Origin: Macrotrachela quadricornifera
Lineage: Eukaryota; Rotifera; Eurotatoria; Philodinida; Philodinidae
Length of the DNA stretch: 64,000 nucleotides
Assembly (NCBI GenBank): GCA_022393335.1
Contig: JAJEKB010021746.1
Location: 282,093 to 346,092 of the forward strand
Reading direction: 5' to 3'
Numbering within the stretch: position 1 is the first letter of the stretch; every line of letters begins with the position of its first letter. Both the position numbers and the translations under genes were made by a program. This document shows positions 12,301 through 23,935 of the stretch, one piece after another. The notes beneath the pieces were generated by a model that saw only the letters and a program-made list of their open reading frames with translations, was not told the origin of the DNA and searched no databases.

Positions 12301-13291
12301 TTACACAAAATGCAAAACTTCGACAAGTAAGAAAAAACATTTCAATAAAAAAAGAAATTCTTCATTTGTTTTTGTTTTTTTTTTTGTTATATTAGGATAC
12401 TTTACGTGAACTTGATCATCAACAATATATGGTTTTATATCAAGTAACAATGGAAAAAGAAAAACTTGAACGAGAAAAACAAAAATTTAAATTAATTTTT
12501 AAACATAAAAAATTAGAAGCAAATGAATTAATACAAAAAATTCATAATAAAAGTATTTTATAAATGAGTTTTTTTTTTTTTAATTTTTTTTTTCTTCTTC
12601 CTTTAAGAAAAATCAAATGAAATTACAGAAATGTTAGCAAAAGTTAAACTTGAAAAAATGATCAATCTTGAAGAACAAATTAAACGTTATAATGAAAATA
12701 AAAAACGTATTGAACTTGAACAAAAATTATCTGATGAAATTCAAAATTCTGATTATCATGTTCAATTACGTGAAAAAAATCGTGCACAAGTAAAAATTTA
12801 ATTTTTTTTTCATAAGATTTTTTTCTTTTTTTCATTAGGAACGTCCATTAACACGTTATTTACCAATACATTCATCTACTTTTGATCTATGTGCACATAT
12901 TGAAAGTGCTGGTCATTTATTAGATTCTTCATATATATTATTAACAAAAACTTCATGTCGTGGTTATCTTCATAAAATGGGTGGAATTAAATTTAAAACA
13001 TGGAATCGTCGATGGTTTGTATTTGATCGTCAATCTCATTCATTATTTTATTATCAAGATAAAAGTGAAACTAAATTACGTGGTTGTATTTCATTTCAAT
13101 CAATACTTGAAGTTTATATTGATCATTTACAATCAATATCATTACGTTCACCTGAACCACGTCAAGCAACATTTATTGTTAAAACAATACAACGACCATA
13201 TTATTTAGTTGCTCCAACTATTGAATCAATGCGTATATGGATTGATGTTATTATAACTGGTGCTGAAGGAAATATATTTGCTGCAGTTTAA
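8184..13291 (+). CDS. PHLDB/LL5-family cortical scaffold protein (PH domain)
   Basis: Twelve exons keep frame throughout: 8184-8211, 8704-9131, 9198-9650, 9687-10164, 10329-10879, 11116-11253, 11800-11949, 12004-12107, 12170-12326, 12396-12552, 12608-12789 and 12839-13291 (1092 residues). The first two thirds are low-complexity, Ser/Asn/Gln-rich and acidic. About 640-940 is coiled coil, including RKKYEDLEFQLMELETRYESE, close to the PHLDB1/2 signature. The last about 110 residues are a PH domain with CRGYLHKMGG, RRWFVFDR, ETKLRG, YYLVAPTIESMRIWIDVI and TGAEG, which strongly match LL5. Known LL5 proteins bind phosphoinositides by this PH domain and recruit CLASP to the cell cortex near adhesions or synapses. 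No FHA domain was seen, as in LL5-beta-type proteins. The coding call is secure; exact exon 1 is the least certain part. Confidence 0.88.
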
Positions 13292-16200
13292 GAAATAAAG
13301 TCATTCCATTGTTTTTCTTTTTTATTTATGTATAATATTGAAATGAATTATTTTATTTCTTTTTAACAAGATATGATTTTAATAATATGTGTAGTTAGAA
13401 GTTTTTTAAATTAACTAATATGAACAAACAAAATAATATTTCTATTTCATAATTTATTTATATAATTTTTTTTTTTTTGTTTTTTTTTTTTGTGTGTTTG
13501 AGAAAGTTTTCTTATATTGATATCAATCAAATGATATGACTAAGACTACAAATATAATACAAATGTCATATTCATTGTCTGTTTTTGTTATATTAGTTGA
13601 CAGTTTGACATTTTCTTATGAATCTTTATGATGTTCTATGATTGACAATAGACAAAAAAATTTGATTAACGACAAGCTGAATTCTATATTGGCAAAAAAA
13701 GAAACGATGACGACGAGATTATTATTATGAATTTTAATAGAATTTTTCTATTAGAATAAAAATTTCGATTTTTTCAATTATTTTATTTTATATTGAAATA
13801 ATATTTATTAATCTTTTATATATAAAAGAGAAATAATAAAAAATAGCTTTTAGAAGATGAGATATAGATCGATGTTGATGATAAGATAAGCTTGTTGAAG
13901 GATTATTAGAAAAAATATTTCTACTATCTCTTTATATTAATCAGTTATTTGTAAATTAATACATGAGAAAAGTAAAGTATTCTATAAATTCAACCAATTG
14001 TTGTGAAGAATGTATGCACCTGTATTAATGAAGATGGTACAAAATAATAATTTGATTGTTTCTTTAGAATTGAACTCTTTTTTTCGTATAAAAATACATT
14101 GGATGACTGGTATTTTATAATGGGAGATAAGTCTCTGTTTGATTTTTTGCAAAACATCTTTTATCTTATATTGATATGTATTATATCTTGTTTTGAACTA
14201 AGCTCAAAATTAGATTGAAACCGTTTGGAGATTTGGGATTTAATACTAACACTAATCGGATGATTTAATTTTGAACATAGGATAATTTCTATTTCTGTTT
14301 TTTTTTTCAACATCTATCTCTTGCGTGTTCTCATTTTATAAATAGAAATATGATTCAATGGTAACATTTTAGAATAAAACATGCACAATATTTGTTATTT
14401 GACTTTTCTTCTGTCTATAACTTTTAAGGAAATGTGTCATAAACTTTCAAAGAATTTGATGAAACTTTTAAAGAGTCAGTAGATTAAGTTTATTAGATGC
14501 AAACTATTTTGGTCCGAAGCACGCATAGTTGTATTAATTTTTATTTCTCATGTCACTCTCTATTTGTCTGCAATACGTGAACTCTACATTTTCTTATTGT
14601 TCTATCATTATCATTATCAATAGGTCATTCCCACCAGATCTCCAAACGGACCACAAAATCTGACCAGGCAGGTCGTCTGATCTGTCTAATTTTTTAATTG
14701 CGATAAAACTTTTGTGCTATAAAGTGCGTGTATTTTCATAAGGCAGACTCTATTGAATTAAATTTCATTAATGATAGGTTAACATGACATAGTAAATAGT
14801 TTCCTGAAAATAAATCTTGAAGGTAGACATAAACAATCAAATCTATTACTATTATGACGACTACATTAACACTAAAGAAAGTAGATAAAGGACAAGATTG
14901 TCCTCAGGAAAAATTTATTTTTTTTCCTGTTAAGATTTTTAAAAGTGATAGCTTGTAGCAATAATTATATTGTACTCAAATTGTCAGAGAAAGGCAATAA
15001 TTCTTCTATACATATGAGATTCGATTTTTAATGATAATGAAATTTGTTTAAAAAGAAAAAAAATGATTGATTCTTACCAACAAAATCAAAACAAAACATA
15101 TGTAATTAATAAGATGAATATCTCAAAAAAAAGAATTAACATTGTTTTTGAACTAATTATTTTCTCATTAATGAAAAAAGATCAAATCATTTTTCACAAT
15201 CATAAACAATATATTGGAAGATCAGGTACATTGATGTATCTGCTTAAGGTTATGCAGGAAATAAAGACATTATTGATATTTAATACGACAACTAATGATG
15301 CATAATTTTATCGTAGAAAAAAAGGAAATTAAATATAATTGAAATTCTTCTATTTACATATAACATTCTATATTTTTTAATAAATAATGGCAGATTGTTT
15401 TGGTAAATCATGATTTCTAACCATTATCTCATCAAGGTATAGAAGTAAAATAAGTCAAAACATTTTTAATAAAAGAAAGTTCATTTGGGTAAGTACGATT
15501 TTTAAACAAAACAGATATTTTATAGTTACAACTAGACGTATAAATTTATAATAAAAACGTCATCTGTTGTTTATAATCAGAAAATATTTTACGCTACATT
15601 AACAATAAATTATGTTAGATATTAAATAAAAAAGAAACCAATTGAAAGAAAGTTAAGATTAATTGATATGAAATTTTTTGTACTTAAGATACTATCGGAT
15701 AAGATTTTTTTTTTTATGCAAAAATATCCGATTATTTTGTGATTTATAGTTATATAAGTAGGCGGATAAAATTATTGAAATCTTTCTCAATCTACTTATT
15801 ATTATTTAACAAACTTTTTTAATAAACTAAAACAACATTTGATTTTTATGCATGATGATTACTGAAGTAATTTGCGATATTTTTTTTTTGCGTTTCAAAC
15901 TATGAACATGTTTTATATTTTATCAAGTTAGATAAGCAATATGTTAACAAGTAGTAATGTAATTTATTCCTCACGATAATCATATGATTAGATTTCATCA
16001 TATCATATTTAAATACCTACATAATAGAATTTTAAAATAGATTATAAAAGTTATTTTATTTTAATTTCAAATATAGATACTTAAGATAATTAAATTTCTA
16101 TATCTTGCTGATAAAAAAAAAAAACTATGATAATAATGAAATAGACTTTAACAATCATGCCTGAGGTTAATAAACATGTTTATTCACAAGTTTGTCTGTA

Positions 16201-16822
16201 AATTACATTTTCTTCGTCTAGATCTTCTTTCGAACAAAATGTCATCATCTCATCAAAAAGCAATCAAAGTGATTAAAAGCACTAAAAATTTTAAATAATT
16301 GACAATATAGTGACAGTCTTTTTTTTAAATATAACAATCATTTATATATATAAAAAGAAAGAAAAAAAAACTTTATGAACATGATGATTTATTATGATAA
16401 AATATAATGTGTTTTTTTATGTTAAATACTATATAAGTAGACATACTATCGTGTTAGTTCACCAACATGATAATGAGAAAAAAAAGAAAAAGTATCCACC
16501 TTTTTTGTTTTTGCTATAAATTTATTTGAGAAAAAGTTCAATAGATAAGTAAGTATGACATTGTCATCTTCTCTTTTTTTTTTAAATAGAGATTAATATT
16601 CTTAAATTTAATTTTATTCGATTAAAAAAAAAAAAAAGCTTATTTTATAAAAATTGATAGACATTAATCTGACAAAGGTTTACATGTCTAACATAAGTAG
16701 TTAATAAGACATTTTTTTTTTTCTTCTTTTGCATTCATTTACAATATATGTGTAAACATGACATGTAATGATTATAATTCTATTTAATAAATGACGATGT
16801 TTATTTTTATTTTTTATTAAAG
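13292..16822. other. Intergenic, about 3.5 kb, no gene
   Basis: No domain-bearing frame was found. The frame at 15063-15305 is Lys/Asn/Ile-rich with no recognisable content. A short inverted pair, CCGTTTGGAGAT at about 14221 and its complement near 14638, is too short to define an element. Homopolymer T runs are common. Confidence 0.5.
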
Positions 16823-17807
16823 ATGGGTATAAATTCAACAAAAACTTCATTAACAAATACAGAATATTCATTAACATTTTCATCAATAAATAATTTTTAT
16901 CGTAGTCTTTCAATAATACAAGGTGAATTTAATTTAGATACACGTACAAAATTATTTATTGAAAAAAAAATTCGTATTGATTTAATTGGTGAATTAATTG
17001 AAAATAAAAAAATTTCATCATTATCATCATCATCATCACGTTCATTAAGAAATTCATCACAAATAAATAAAAATAATGTAAAACAAATTTTTTTTACATA
17101 TTCATATCCACTTGTAACATCACATCAAAATGGTACAGCAAGAACAATAAAACAACAACATAATACATTTCCATTTCGTATTCCACTTGGTATTAATTTA
17201 CCACCATCATGTGAATTTAAAGAATTTTCTATTATTTATTATCTTGATATTTATCATGATGGACGATTATTACCAAATATTCGAAAAAAAATTATTCTAG
17301 CACCACCTATACATCCTATTACTATTCCATTATCTTATCAAGTTACAGGTAATTAAATCTTTTATTTAATATTATCTAAATAAAATCTTGGTTTTAGGTT
17401 CTCATAATATAACAATGAAATGTAGTTTACAAAAATCATTTTATTCTGGACGAGATGGTTCTATTGTTTTATTATATATATCAATAATAAATCCAAAAGA
17501 AAAACAAATACAATTTGTCACAGTACAATTAATACAAATTGTTTCATTAAATGGAATAAAATATGAAAATGAAATATATACAACTGTATTTAATGAAATA
17601 AATACAACTAAAGAAGAAAATCAAATAAAAACAACATATGAATTACATTTACCAAAAAATTTACCACCAACATATATTCCAAATGAAAATAATCAACCTG
17701 ATAATGTTCCATTTATTAGTATTTCATATGAATTATGTATAACAACTCAAATAATAGGTGTAGTTAATCCTAATCTACGTTTATCTGTACCTATTGGAAT
17801 TGAATAA
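16823..17807 (+). CDS. Arrestin-domain (ARRDC-like) protein
   Basis: Two exons, 16823-17348 and 17398-17807, joined in frame across a 49-bp intron, give 311 residues. The N-terminal half ends with FPFRIPLGINLPPSCEF, and the C-terminal half has HLPKNLPPTYIP and ISYELCITTQIIGVVNPNLRLSVPIGIE. These are typical beta-strands and proline signatures of the arrestin N and C domains. Known ARRDC proteins bind membrane receptors and recruit HECT ubiquitin ligases; no PPxY motif is visible here, so ligase recruitment is not supported. The start MGINST fits an N-myristoylation pattern. The gene is convergent with the minus-strand gene ending at 17846; the stops are 38 bp apart, so the 3' UTRs must overlap or be extremely short. 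Confidence 0.75.
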
Positions 17808-17845
17808 ATTATAATTTTTGTTTTAAAATCATAAAAATGAATTAA

Positions 17846-19970
17846 TTATTTTCGCGGAATGTTATTTTTATTTGTGGATATTGTTGATTGATTAGAAGTA
17901 GAACGATATGATCGTTTAGTAAATGTTGAGGAAGATCCAGTTGAACGTAATGATGTGGAATCTAATTAAATAATCTATAAGAAAATAAGATGGAAGATGT
18001 TAGTATTTACCTGTTCTATTCTGAGGAGATTTATTAATATTGCTTGATGATTGTTTTTTTATAATAGATGATGACTAAAATAGAATATTATTTTAGTTAA
18101 TTTTAATAATAATTTTTTGATCTATACTTGTGATTGTGTTTTATTATTTATTATTCGTGTCGGTTTTCGTAATGTATTGTTGGTTATTGTTGAAGATGAT
18201 GATTTGAGTTTATTTGAAGATGAAGCCAATTTTGATGGTTGTTTTAAACGAGAAATATTTGTTGTTGGAGATTTTAATTTATGTGAAATTGATTGATTAG
18301 TATCTTTTAATGATATTGTTGATGAAGTACTACTTTTATTATTATTATCAAGAAGAACAATTGAAGTTGTACTACTTGATGATGATAATTCCATTGAACG
18401 ACAACTATTATAAAATAAATAATTAAGATATATTTAGAAAAAATATTTACTTTTTATTTGATAATGATGAAAGATTAGTTTGACTAATTAAAGATGTATT
18501 TTGTGGAGATATTCGATTTGTTTCTAATTCTTCATGAAATAAATTAAATTTTTCTTTAGTTGTATTTTCTCGAATAATAATTATATCTTGATGATTTGAT
18601 GATAAATTATTTGTATCATCATCTGTATTTTTATATAATGTATCTATTGTATATGTTGTTTCTTCTTGTAAACATTTTTTTGATTGTTCTTCATTATTTA
18701 TTAAAGATATTTCAGGTGATGTAGATTTCGAATTAATATTATATGTTTGATAATTAATTAATTTATTCGTATTTATTTGAGATGATAATGAACGACTAAG
18801 ATCATTAAATTTTTTAATAATATTAGTAATAGAATCGAAATTTTCATTGTTTTCAATACTAGGTATAATTGGTTTTAATTTTGATGGTGAATCAAATGTA
18901 TCTAATTGAATTGGTTTAACTAATTTTGGTTTGGAAAATTTAATTGATGGAAGAATTTTATATTGTTCAATATGATTTGTTAATAATGATGAAGAAATTT
19001 TATTTGATATTGGAAAAGAAAATGTAACATTTGAAGATTTTTTTATTTCATTATTTGATAAATTATTATATGTAACTAAATTAGCATATTTTGTTGATTT
19101 TAAATTCGCTTGTTCTAAATATTCTTTTGTTTGTTGAAGTGCATTTATTGTCATTCGATATTCTGTATTAAGACGACGAACACATTGATTCCATGATGAT
19201 ATTGTTGAGGATAATAATGGTCGTTTTATTGTATATTGTTCATTATTTCGATTATTATACCAAGATGTTGATGTATAATATGATGGAATTTTATTATTGG
19301 AAATATTAAATGTTGGATAAATATGATTTGAATTTATATTTGATACAATCGGACGAGAATATAAATCTATAAATTATAATATAGAATTAATATTCTTTTA
19401 TGAGAATTTGAAATAGAAAAATTTTTCTTACTATGCTTATTGATTGATGTAAAATAATTTGTATTATTTTTATTTAAAATATCATTATAATATTGTTTAG
19501 GTAATAATAATGTTGGTTTTAAAATTTGTTTATATTTTTGATGAAAATAATTTGATGATTTATCATTATATTGATTTTTTTGAATAGATTGATAAATAAT
19601 CATATCATTTGTATTATTTATATTTGTTGAAGAAATAATTGAATCATTTTTATTAATTATTATTGAATTTGAAGAAGAAAATGAAGGAAGTGTTGTTGTA
19701 ATAGTAGTATCGTGATGAGTTGTTGATGATGATAATTGTTCATTTCTATTTCGATTATTATGACGTCGAAAATTAAATGAACGAAAAAATGCTCGTGCTT
19801 TTTCTATTGCATTTGTAGTTGATATTGAATCAGGTAATTTTTTTAAAGATTCTAATTAGAAAAAAAAGAAATATTTTTTTAAAAAATTTTTATTAAATAA
19901 ATTTACCAAATTTTGATTTGAATTTATTTTCATTTTTTCGAAATTTTTTATTAGTTTTATCTTTTTTCAT
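17846..19970 (-). CDS. Unrecognised Ser/Asn-rich, partly coiled-coil protein
   Basis: Six exons on the minus strand fit frame: 19907-19970, 19432-19851, 18451-19366, 18128-18404, 18011-18074 and 17846-17961 (618 residues). The N-terminus is basic (MKKDKTNKKFRKNENKFKSKF). A better-structured central segment, SSWNQCVRRLNTEYRMTINALQQTKEYLEQANLKS, is predicted helical or coiled coil. The rest is low-complexity Ser, Asn and Thr, and the C-terminus is Ser/Arg-rich, ending NNIPRK. There is no enzyme motif, signal peptide or membrane segment. The consistent frame over five introns is the evidence that this is a real gene. I do not recognise the family; a cytoskeletal or scaffold role would be a guess. 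Confidence 0.65.
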
Positions 19971-21432
19971 TATAAATGAAGTAATATTATTTTATTCATC
20001 AAATATTTTTACTTTCTATTGATCAGAGATATACGATTGAATGAATGTAATATTAAAATAGTTTAATCATACATATATAAGACAGTAAGTATAAAACATG
20101 AACGATGATATAAGTTATCCGATCAATAATATCTATACTTGTATATATCCATTTTATCGATGTATCTTTGCAAATAAAAATGAATAAAAAAAAAAAAAAA
20201 GCTTTTTATTAAGATTGTCAATAGGTAAAAATTGAGTATACAATTATAGCACTTTTCGTTAAGTGAATTAAATGGATTCTTATGTAATCATGTTTTTTTT
20301 TGAATATTTAATAATACGTTTTTATAATTATGATGTATAGATGAGAATAAGTTATCATATGTTATATACTATTTATTATTCTCATTTACTTGATTTGCAG
20401 TGTGATATGAAGCAAATATATATAGATATATATAGGAGGAGACATTCATCATTCAAAAGTGATGTATATTACTACTGTCGAGTCTATAAAGCGTCGGAGA
20501 ACGTAGACATATTCATTGATCGAAATTTATCGACTCGCTTGCTTATGATCAATTTATCGACCTAATCGGTAAAAAAAAAAAACGAGCAAATGAATAGATG
20601 TTATTCATTGAAGCTATTCGTTAATTTTTTTTATATGAAATAATAAGAAATTAGATCGTTACAGAATGAACTATGTAAAATTTCGGTTTTTTTTAAATAA
20701 TCACAGATGACCATGATGTGTCAAAAAAATAAACTGATAATACGTATTCAATGATTTCTTTTCACATATATGTACATTTTTTTTTTGATATATATCAGTT
20801 AAATTCATATTGAGATAAAAACTTTATGATTTTATCATGATTTGAACGAATCATTTTATACGATGATGTTGATTATTTTCAATTTAATATCATCTATTTT
20901 AATGATATTAACTAAAATGCATTTCATTTAGATATATAGATAAACATGTATTAGTTTTATTGAATACTGTCATTGATCTTTTCTGTGTATATGATTTTTC
21001 TTTTAGTATTCTAGTGTTTACTTTTTATGTCTAATTATTCTTGATATAAAACGAAAGGTTTTTAAACTAATATAGATTCTAATTTAAAGCTTGTAGTAAA
21101 TGAAGAAAAATCAAATCAATGGATGTGACAAAATGAATTGATTCATCAATTTTTATAATTATTTTTTTTATTAAATAAACTTTGAACATTTTGAATTTTA
21201 TGGATGGAAAAAATATATAATTCTATTCAATTCGTTAAGTGTATGTTTTAGTAAGATTGGATATGCATTATCAATATTTCGTTTTCTTTGAAGTATTCGT
21301 AAATAATAATGAGTCATAAAAACATTCCAGTAACACATATGGAGGAGTGGTTTCTCTTCTCTTATATAGATATCTACTTTTACATATAAAATATTCTTTT
21401 TTTTTTTCCTACGAATCTTAGTTGAAATTTAT
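19971..21432. other. Intergenic between divergent genes
   Basis: Spacer between the minus-strand unknown gene and the plus-strand GST, so it holds two promoters. No clear core element was found. The frame at 20341-20565 has no domain and is not called. Several T/A homopolymers are present. Confidence 0.5.
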
Positions 21433-21441
21433 ATGGTGATA

Positions 21442-22059
21442 ATGTCGACATATAAACTTCACTATCTTAATGGACGTGGTCGTGGTGAAGTATTACGTTT
21501 AATTTTTGTTGTTGCTGATGTAAAATTTGAAGATATTCGTTATGAAAGTGATGAATGGGTATTACATAAAGCTGAAATGCCTTTAGGTCAAGTACCTGTT
21601 CTTGAATTTAATGGTATTAAATTACCACAATCATTATCAATTGCTCGTTTTCTTGCAAGGAAATTTCATTTAGCTGGTAAAGATGAACTGGAACAAGCAA
21701 AAGTCGATGCTGTAGCTGATACAATTAATGATCTTATAATACAATTTGTATCAAAACGTCGAATATCCATTGAAATAAATAAATCAGAAATGATTAATAA
21801 GTTTTTGATTGATCAATTACCAAAACATTTAGAAAATCTTGATGTCTTAGGTAAATTATATGGTAATGGTGGACCATATTTTGTTGGTAATCAATTAACA
21901 TGGGCTGATTTATTTTTTAATGATGTTGGAGAGAGTTTTCTTGAATTAGATAAAAATTGTTTGAATAATCATTTATGGTTAAAACAAAACCTTGAAGAAG
22001 TTGAAAAACATACAAGAATTGCAGAATATCTTAAAACTCGACCAAAAACATTATTTTAA
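21442..22059 (+). CDS. Sigma-class glutathione S-transferase
   Basis: Intronless, 205 residues from the ATG at 21442. An in-frame ATG at 21433 would add MVI, but the neighbouring paralogue starts at the homologous MSTYKL, so 21442 is preferred. The GST N domain has the catalytic-type Tyr8 (KLHYLNGRGRGE), GQVPVLEFNG and the glutathione-binding QSLSIARFLA. The C domain has GKLYGNGGPYFVGNQLTWADLFF. This pattern is that of sigma GSTs (prostaglandin-D-synthase/S-crystallin class), which conjugate glutathione to electrophiles or isomerise prostanoids in the cytosol. All key residues look intact. A second copy follows about 680 bp downstream, so the pair arose by tandem duplication. Confidence 0.93.
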   Translation: MSTYKLHYLNGRGRGEVLRLIFVVADVKFEDIRYESDEWVLHKAEMPLGQVPVLEFNGIKLPQSLSIARFLARKFHLAGKDELEQAKVDAVADTINDLIIQFVSKRRISIEINKSEMINKFLIDQLPKHLENLDVLGKLYGNGGPYFVGNQLTWADLFFNDVGESFLELDKNCLNNHLWLKQNLEEVEKHTRIAEYLKTRPKTLF

Positions 22060-22602
22060 ATATATTAGTAAAAGAAAATTTTTAGTTGTATGTTTATCTA
22101 CATTTATTTCCTATCAATAATATATACAGATGCAGTTGAGAACAAAAATGTTATTAGATACTTAAGATATCCTTATCTTGAACTACATGCTTAGAAATGA
22201 TCCTTTCAAATGTTGAGTTATTTGAAACTCTTCTACGCTCAAAACTATTTCGACTTCATGAAACAAAAAAAATGTAAATATCGTCATATTAATTATTGAT
22301 TGTATTCATCAAAATCATGAAAAAGAAAGAATTTTACATCACATTTAGAAGTTGATAAAATATTATAAATTTTGATAGATGAGCGTATAAAACTCCTTAG
22401 AATCCATTTTGTTTAGTACTCATATAGCCTTATTTTCGATAGACTTTTATTTTGTATAAAATTCATTACATCGTCTATTTGAAATTATAAAAATGCACTC
22501 TTGAAAAATATTATTCCGCTCGTGTAAGGTCATACGTTTTTCATTAAGAGAAAAAATGCGCTGTCATCAATTCTTTTTCTTTTCTTTTACTGCACGTCAA
22601 TG

Positions 22603-22612
22603 ATGACGAAGC
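22603..22612 (+). promoter_or_regulatory. Antioxidant-response-element-like site
   Basis: ATGACGAAGC matches the RTGACnnnGC core bound by Nrf/CNC-bZIP-Maf factors in animals. It lies 128 bp upstream of the second GST start and 50 bp upstream of its TATA box. GST genes are classic targets of this pathway, so the site is plausible. A 10-bp degenerate match alone is weak evidence. Confidence 0.35.
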
Positions 22613-22661
22613 AAAAGTGAAATAATTAACCATGCATACACTGCATTTTTTCTATCCTTAA

Positions 22662-22668
22662 TATAAAT
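22662..22668 (+). promoter_or_regulatory. TATA box of the second GST gene
   Basis: TATAAAT in a GC-richer local context, 72 bp upstream of the ATG at 22740. The predicted transcription start, about 30 bp on, falls near the CATCAAAT at 22690, leaving a 5' UTR of about 50 nt with pyrimidine-rich TTCTCATTCTC. Confidence 0.5.
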
Positions 22669-22739
22669 ACCGTTCTAGGCATCAAATTTATTCTCATTCT
22701 CATTTCATTCTTAATCAAATATACATCAAATAAACCTTA

Positions 22740-23208
22740 ATGTCGACATATAAACTTTNNNNNNNNNNAATTACCACAATCAGCATCAATTGCTCGTTTT
22801 CTTGCTAAACAATTTCACTTAGCTGGTAAAGATAATTTTGAACAAGCAAAAGTTGATGCTGTTGTTGATACAATTTCTGATTTAATGGCAGCATTTTTAC
22901 CAGCTCGTCGAGAACAAGATGAAGCAAAAAAACAAGAACTTATAAAGAAATTTCGAACTGATGAATTACCAAAACATTTACAAAATCTTGAAGTTTTAGG
23001 TAAATTATATGGTAATGGTGGTCATTTTTTTGTTGGAAATCATTTAACATGGGCTGATTTATTATTTTACGATATAGGAGAAACTATAATTGGTTTAGAT
23101 GAAAGTATTTTAGATGAATATCCATGGTTAAAACAAAATCGTGTTGAAGTTGAAAAACAACCAAAAATTGCAGAATATCTTAAAACTCGACCCAAAACAG
23201 CATTTTAA
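22740..23208 (+). CDS. Sigma-class GST, second copy, interrupted by sequence gap
   Basis: The first six codons (MSTYKL) at 22740-22757 match the first GST exactly. A run of 10 N follows, and the frame resumes at LPQSASIARFLAKQFHLAGKDN and continues to the same PKTAF-type end. Aligned with the first copy, about 150 bp is missing between the flanks, and the 10-base placeholder is also out of frame (31 bases from ATG to the first downstream codon). So the gap is an assembly artefact in size, not necessarily a lesion in the gene. The visible C domain (GKLYGNGGHFFVGNHLTWADLLFYD) is intact. The N domain around the catalytic Tyr cannot be judged. It is probably a functional paralogue. Confidence 0.85.
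22759..22768. other. Assembly gap (10 N)
   Basis: Ten undetermined bases inside the second GST. Comparison with the tandem paralogue implies a true distance of about 159 bases, so the placeholder is too short by about 149. Confidence 0.95.
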
Positions 23209-23935
23209 ATAGAATAAACTGATGAACATCTCAAACATTTGCATTTTTTTTGTTGTTTTATTATTTTAACATTATTTTAATATATGATGGATATAAAACA
23301 GAAATGGAAAATACGTTGAGTTAATTAAAACTTCTAACAAAACTATATAAAAAATCTAAAGATATAGAAATATATTTTTTTTCAGATAGTTGCTATTACT
23401 GTTTCTATCAAGATGAATCTTTTCTAATAATATATTAATAATTTTTATCTACCTTGCTAGTCATATTTTATTAACAAAAGATTTTAAGCAGTTTTCATTA
23501 TAATACTTGTGACCTATAATTTTGTCTTTATATATATTATGTACGAAAACATGATATACGAAATAAATCTTTGATGATTTATGTTCTTTAATCCACCTAA
23601 CATTATATGATTTGTGATCAATCTGCATAAAATAAACTCATATCCTTATAGAGAATGTTATAACAAATTCTTGAAATCGATGAAGGAAATAAACCATTAT
23701 TGTCTCGTGTAATATTTAATATTAGTTTTTGAATCCTATACAGAAAGATTTAATTCATTTATAATTTTACTTTGTAATATTTTCGATATCAATGAATACT
23801 TCTTTGTTTTTTTTCAGCTCATCATAGTTAATAGAGATTTTTAATTAATTTTAAAGATTTATTTTACCAATTAAAAAAACAGTCTTTAATAATACAAAAG
23901 AATTCGTTGTTTCGAATTTTTATAATAAATTAGAA
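23209..23935. other. Intergenic between convergent genes
   Basis: Spacer between the 3' ends of the second GST and the sulfotransferase gene. AT-rich, no frame or repeat of note. Confidence 0.5.

Noticed and set aside
14209..14655. Inverted pair around CCGTTTGGAGAT
   Set aside because: Only about 16-20 bp match and the flanks do not extend the pairing, so it does not define an element.
15063..15305. Plus-strand frame of 80 residues
   Set aside because: Lys/Asn/Ile-rich, typical of AT-rich spacer, with no conserved pattern.
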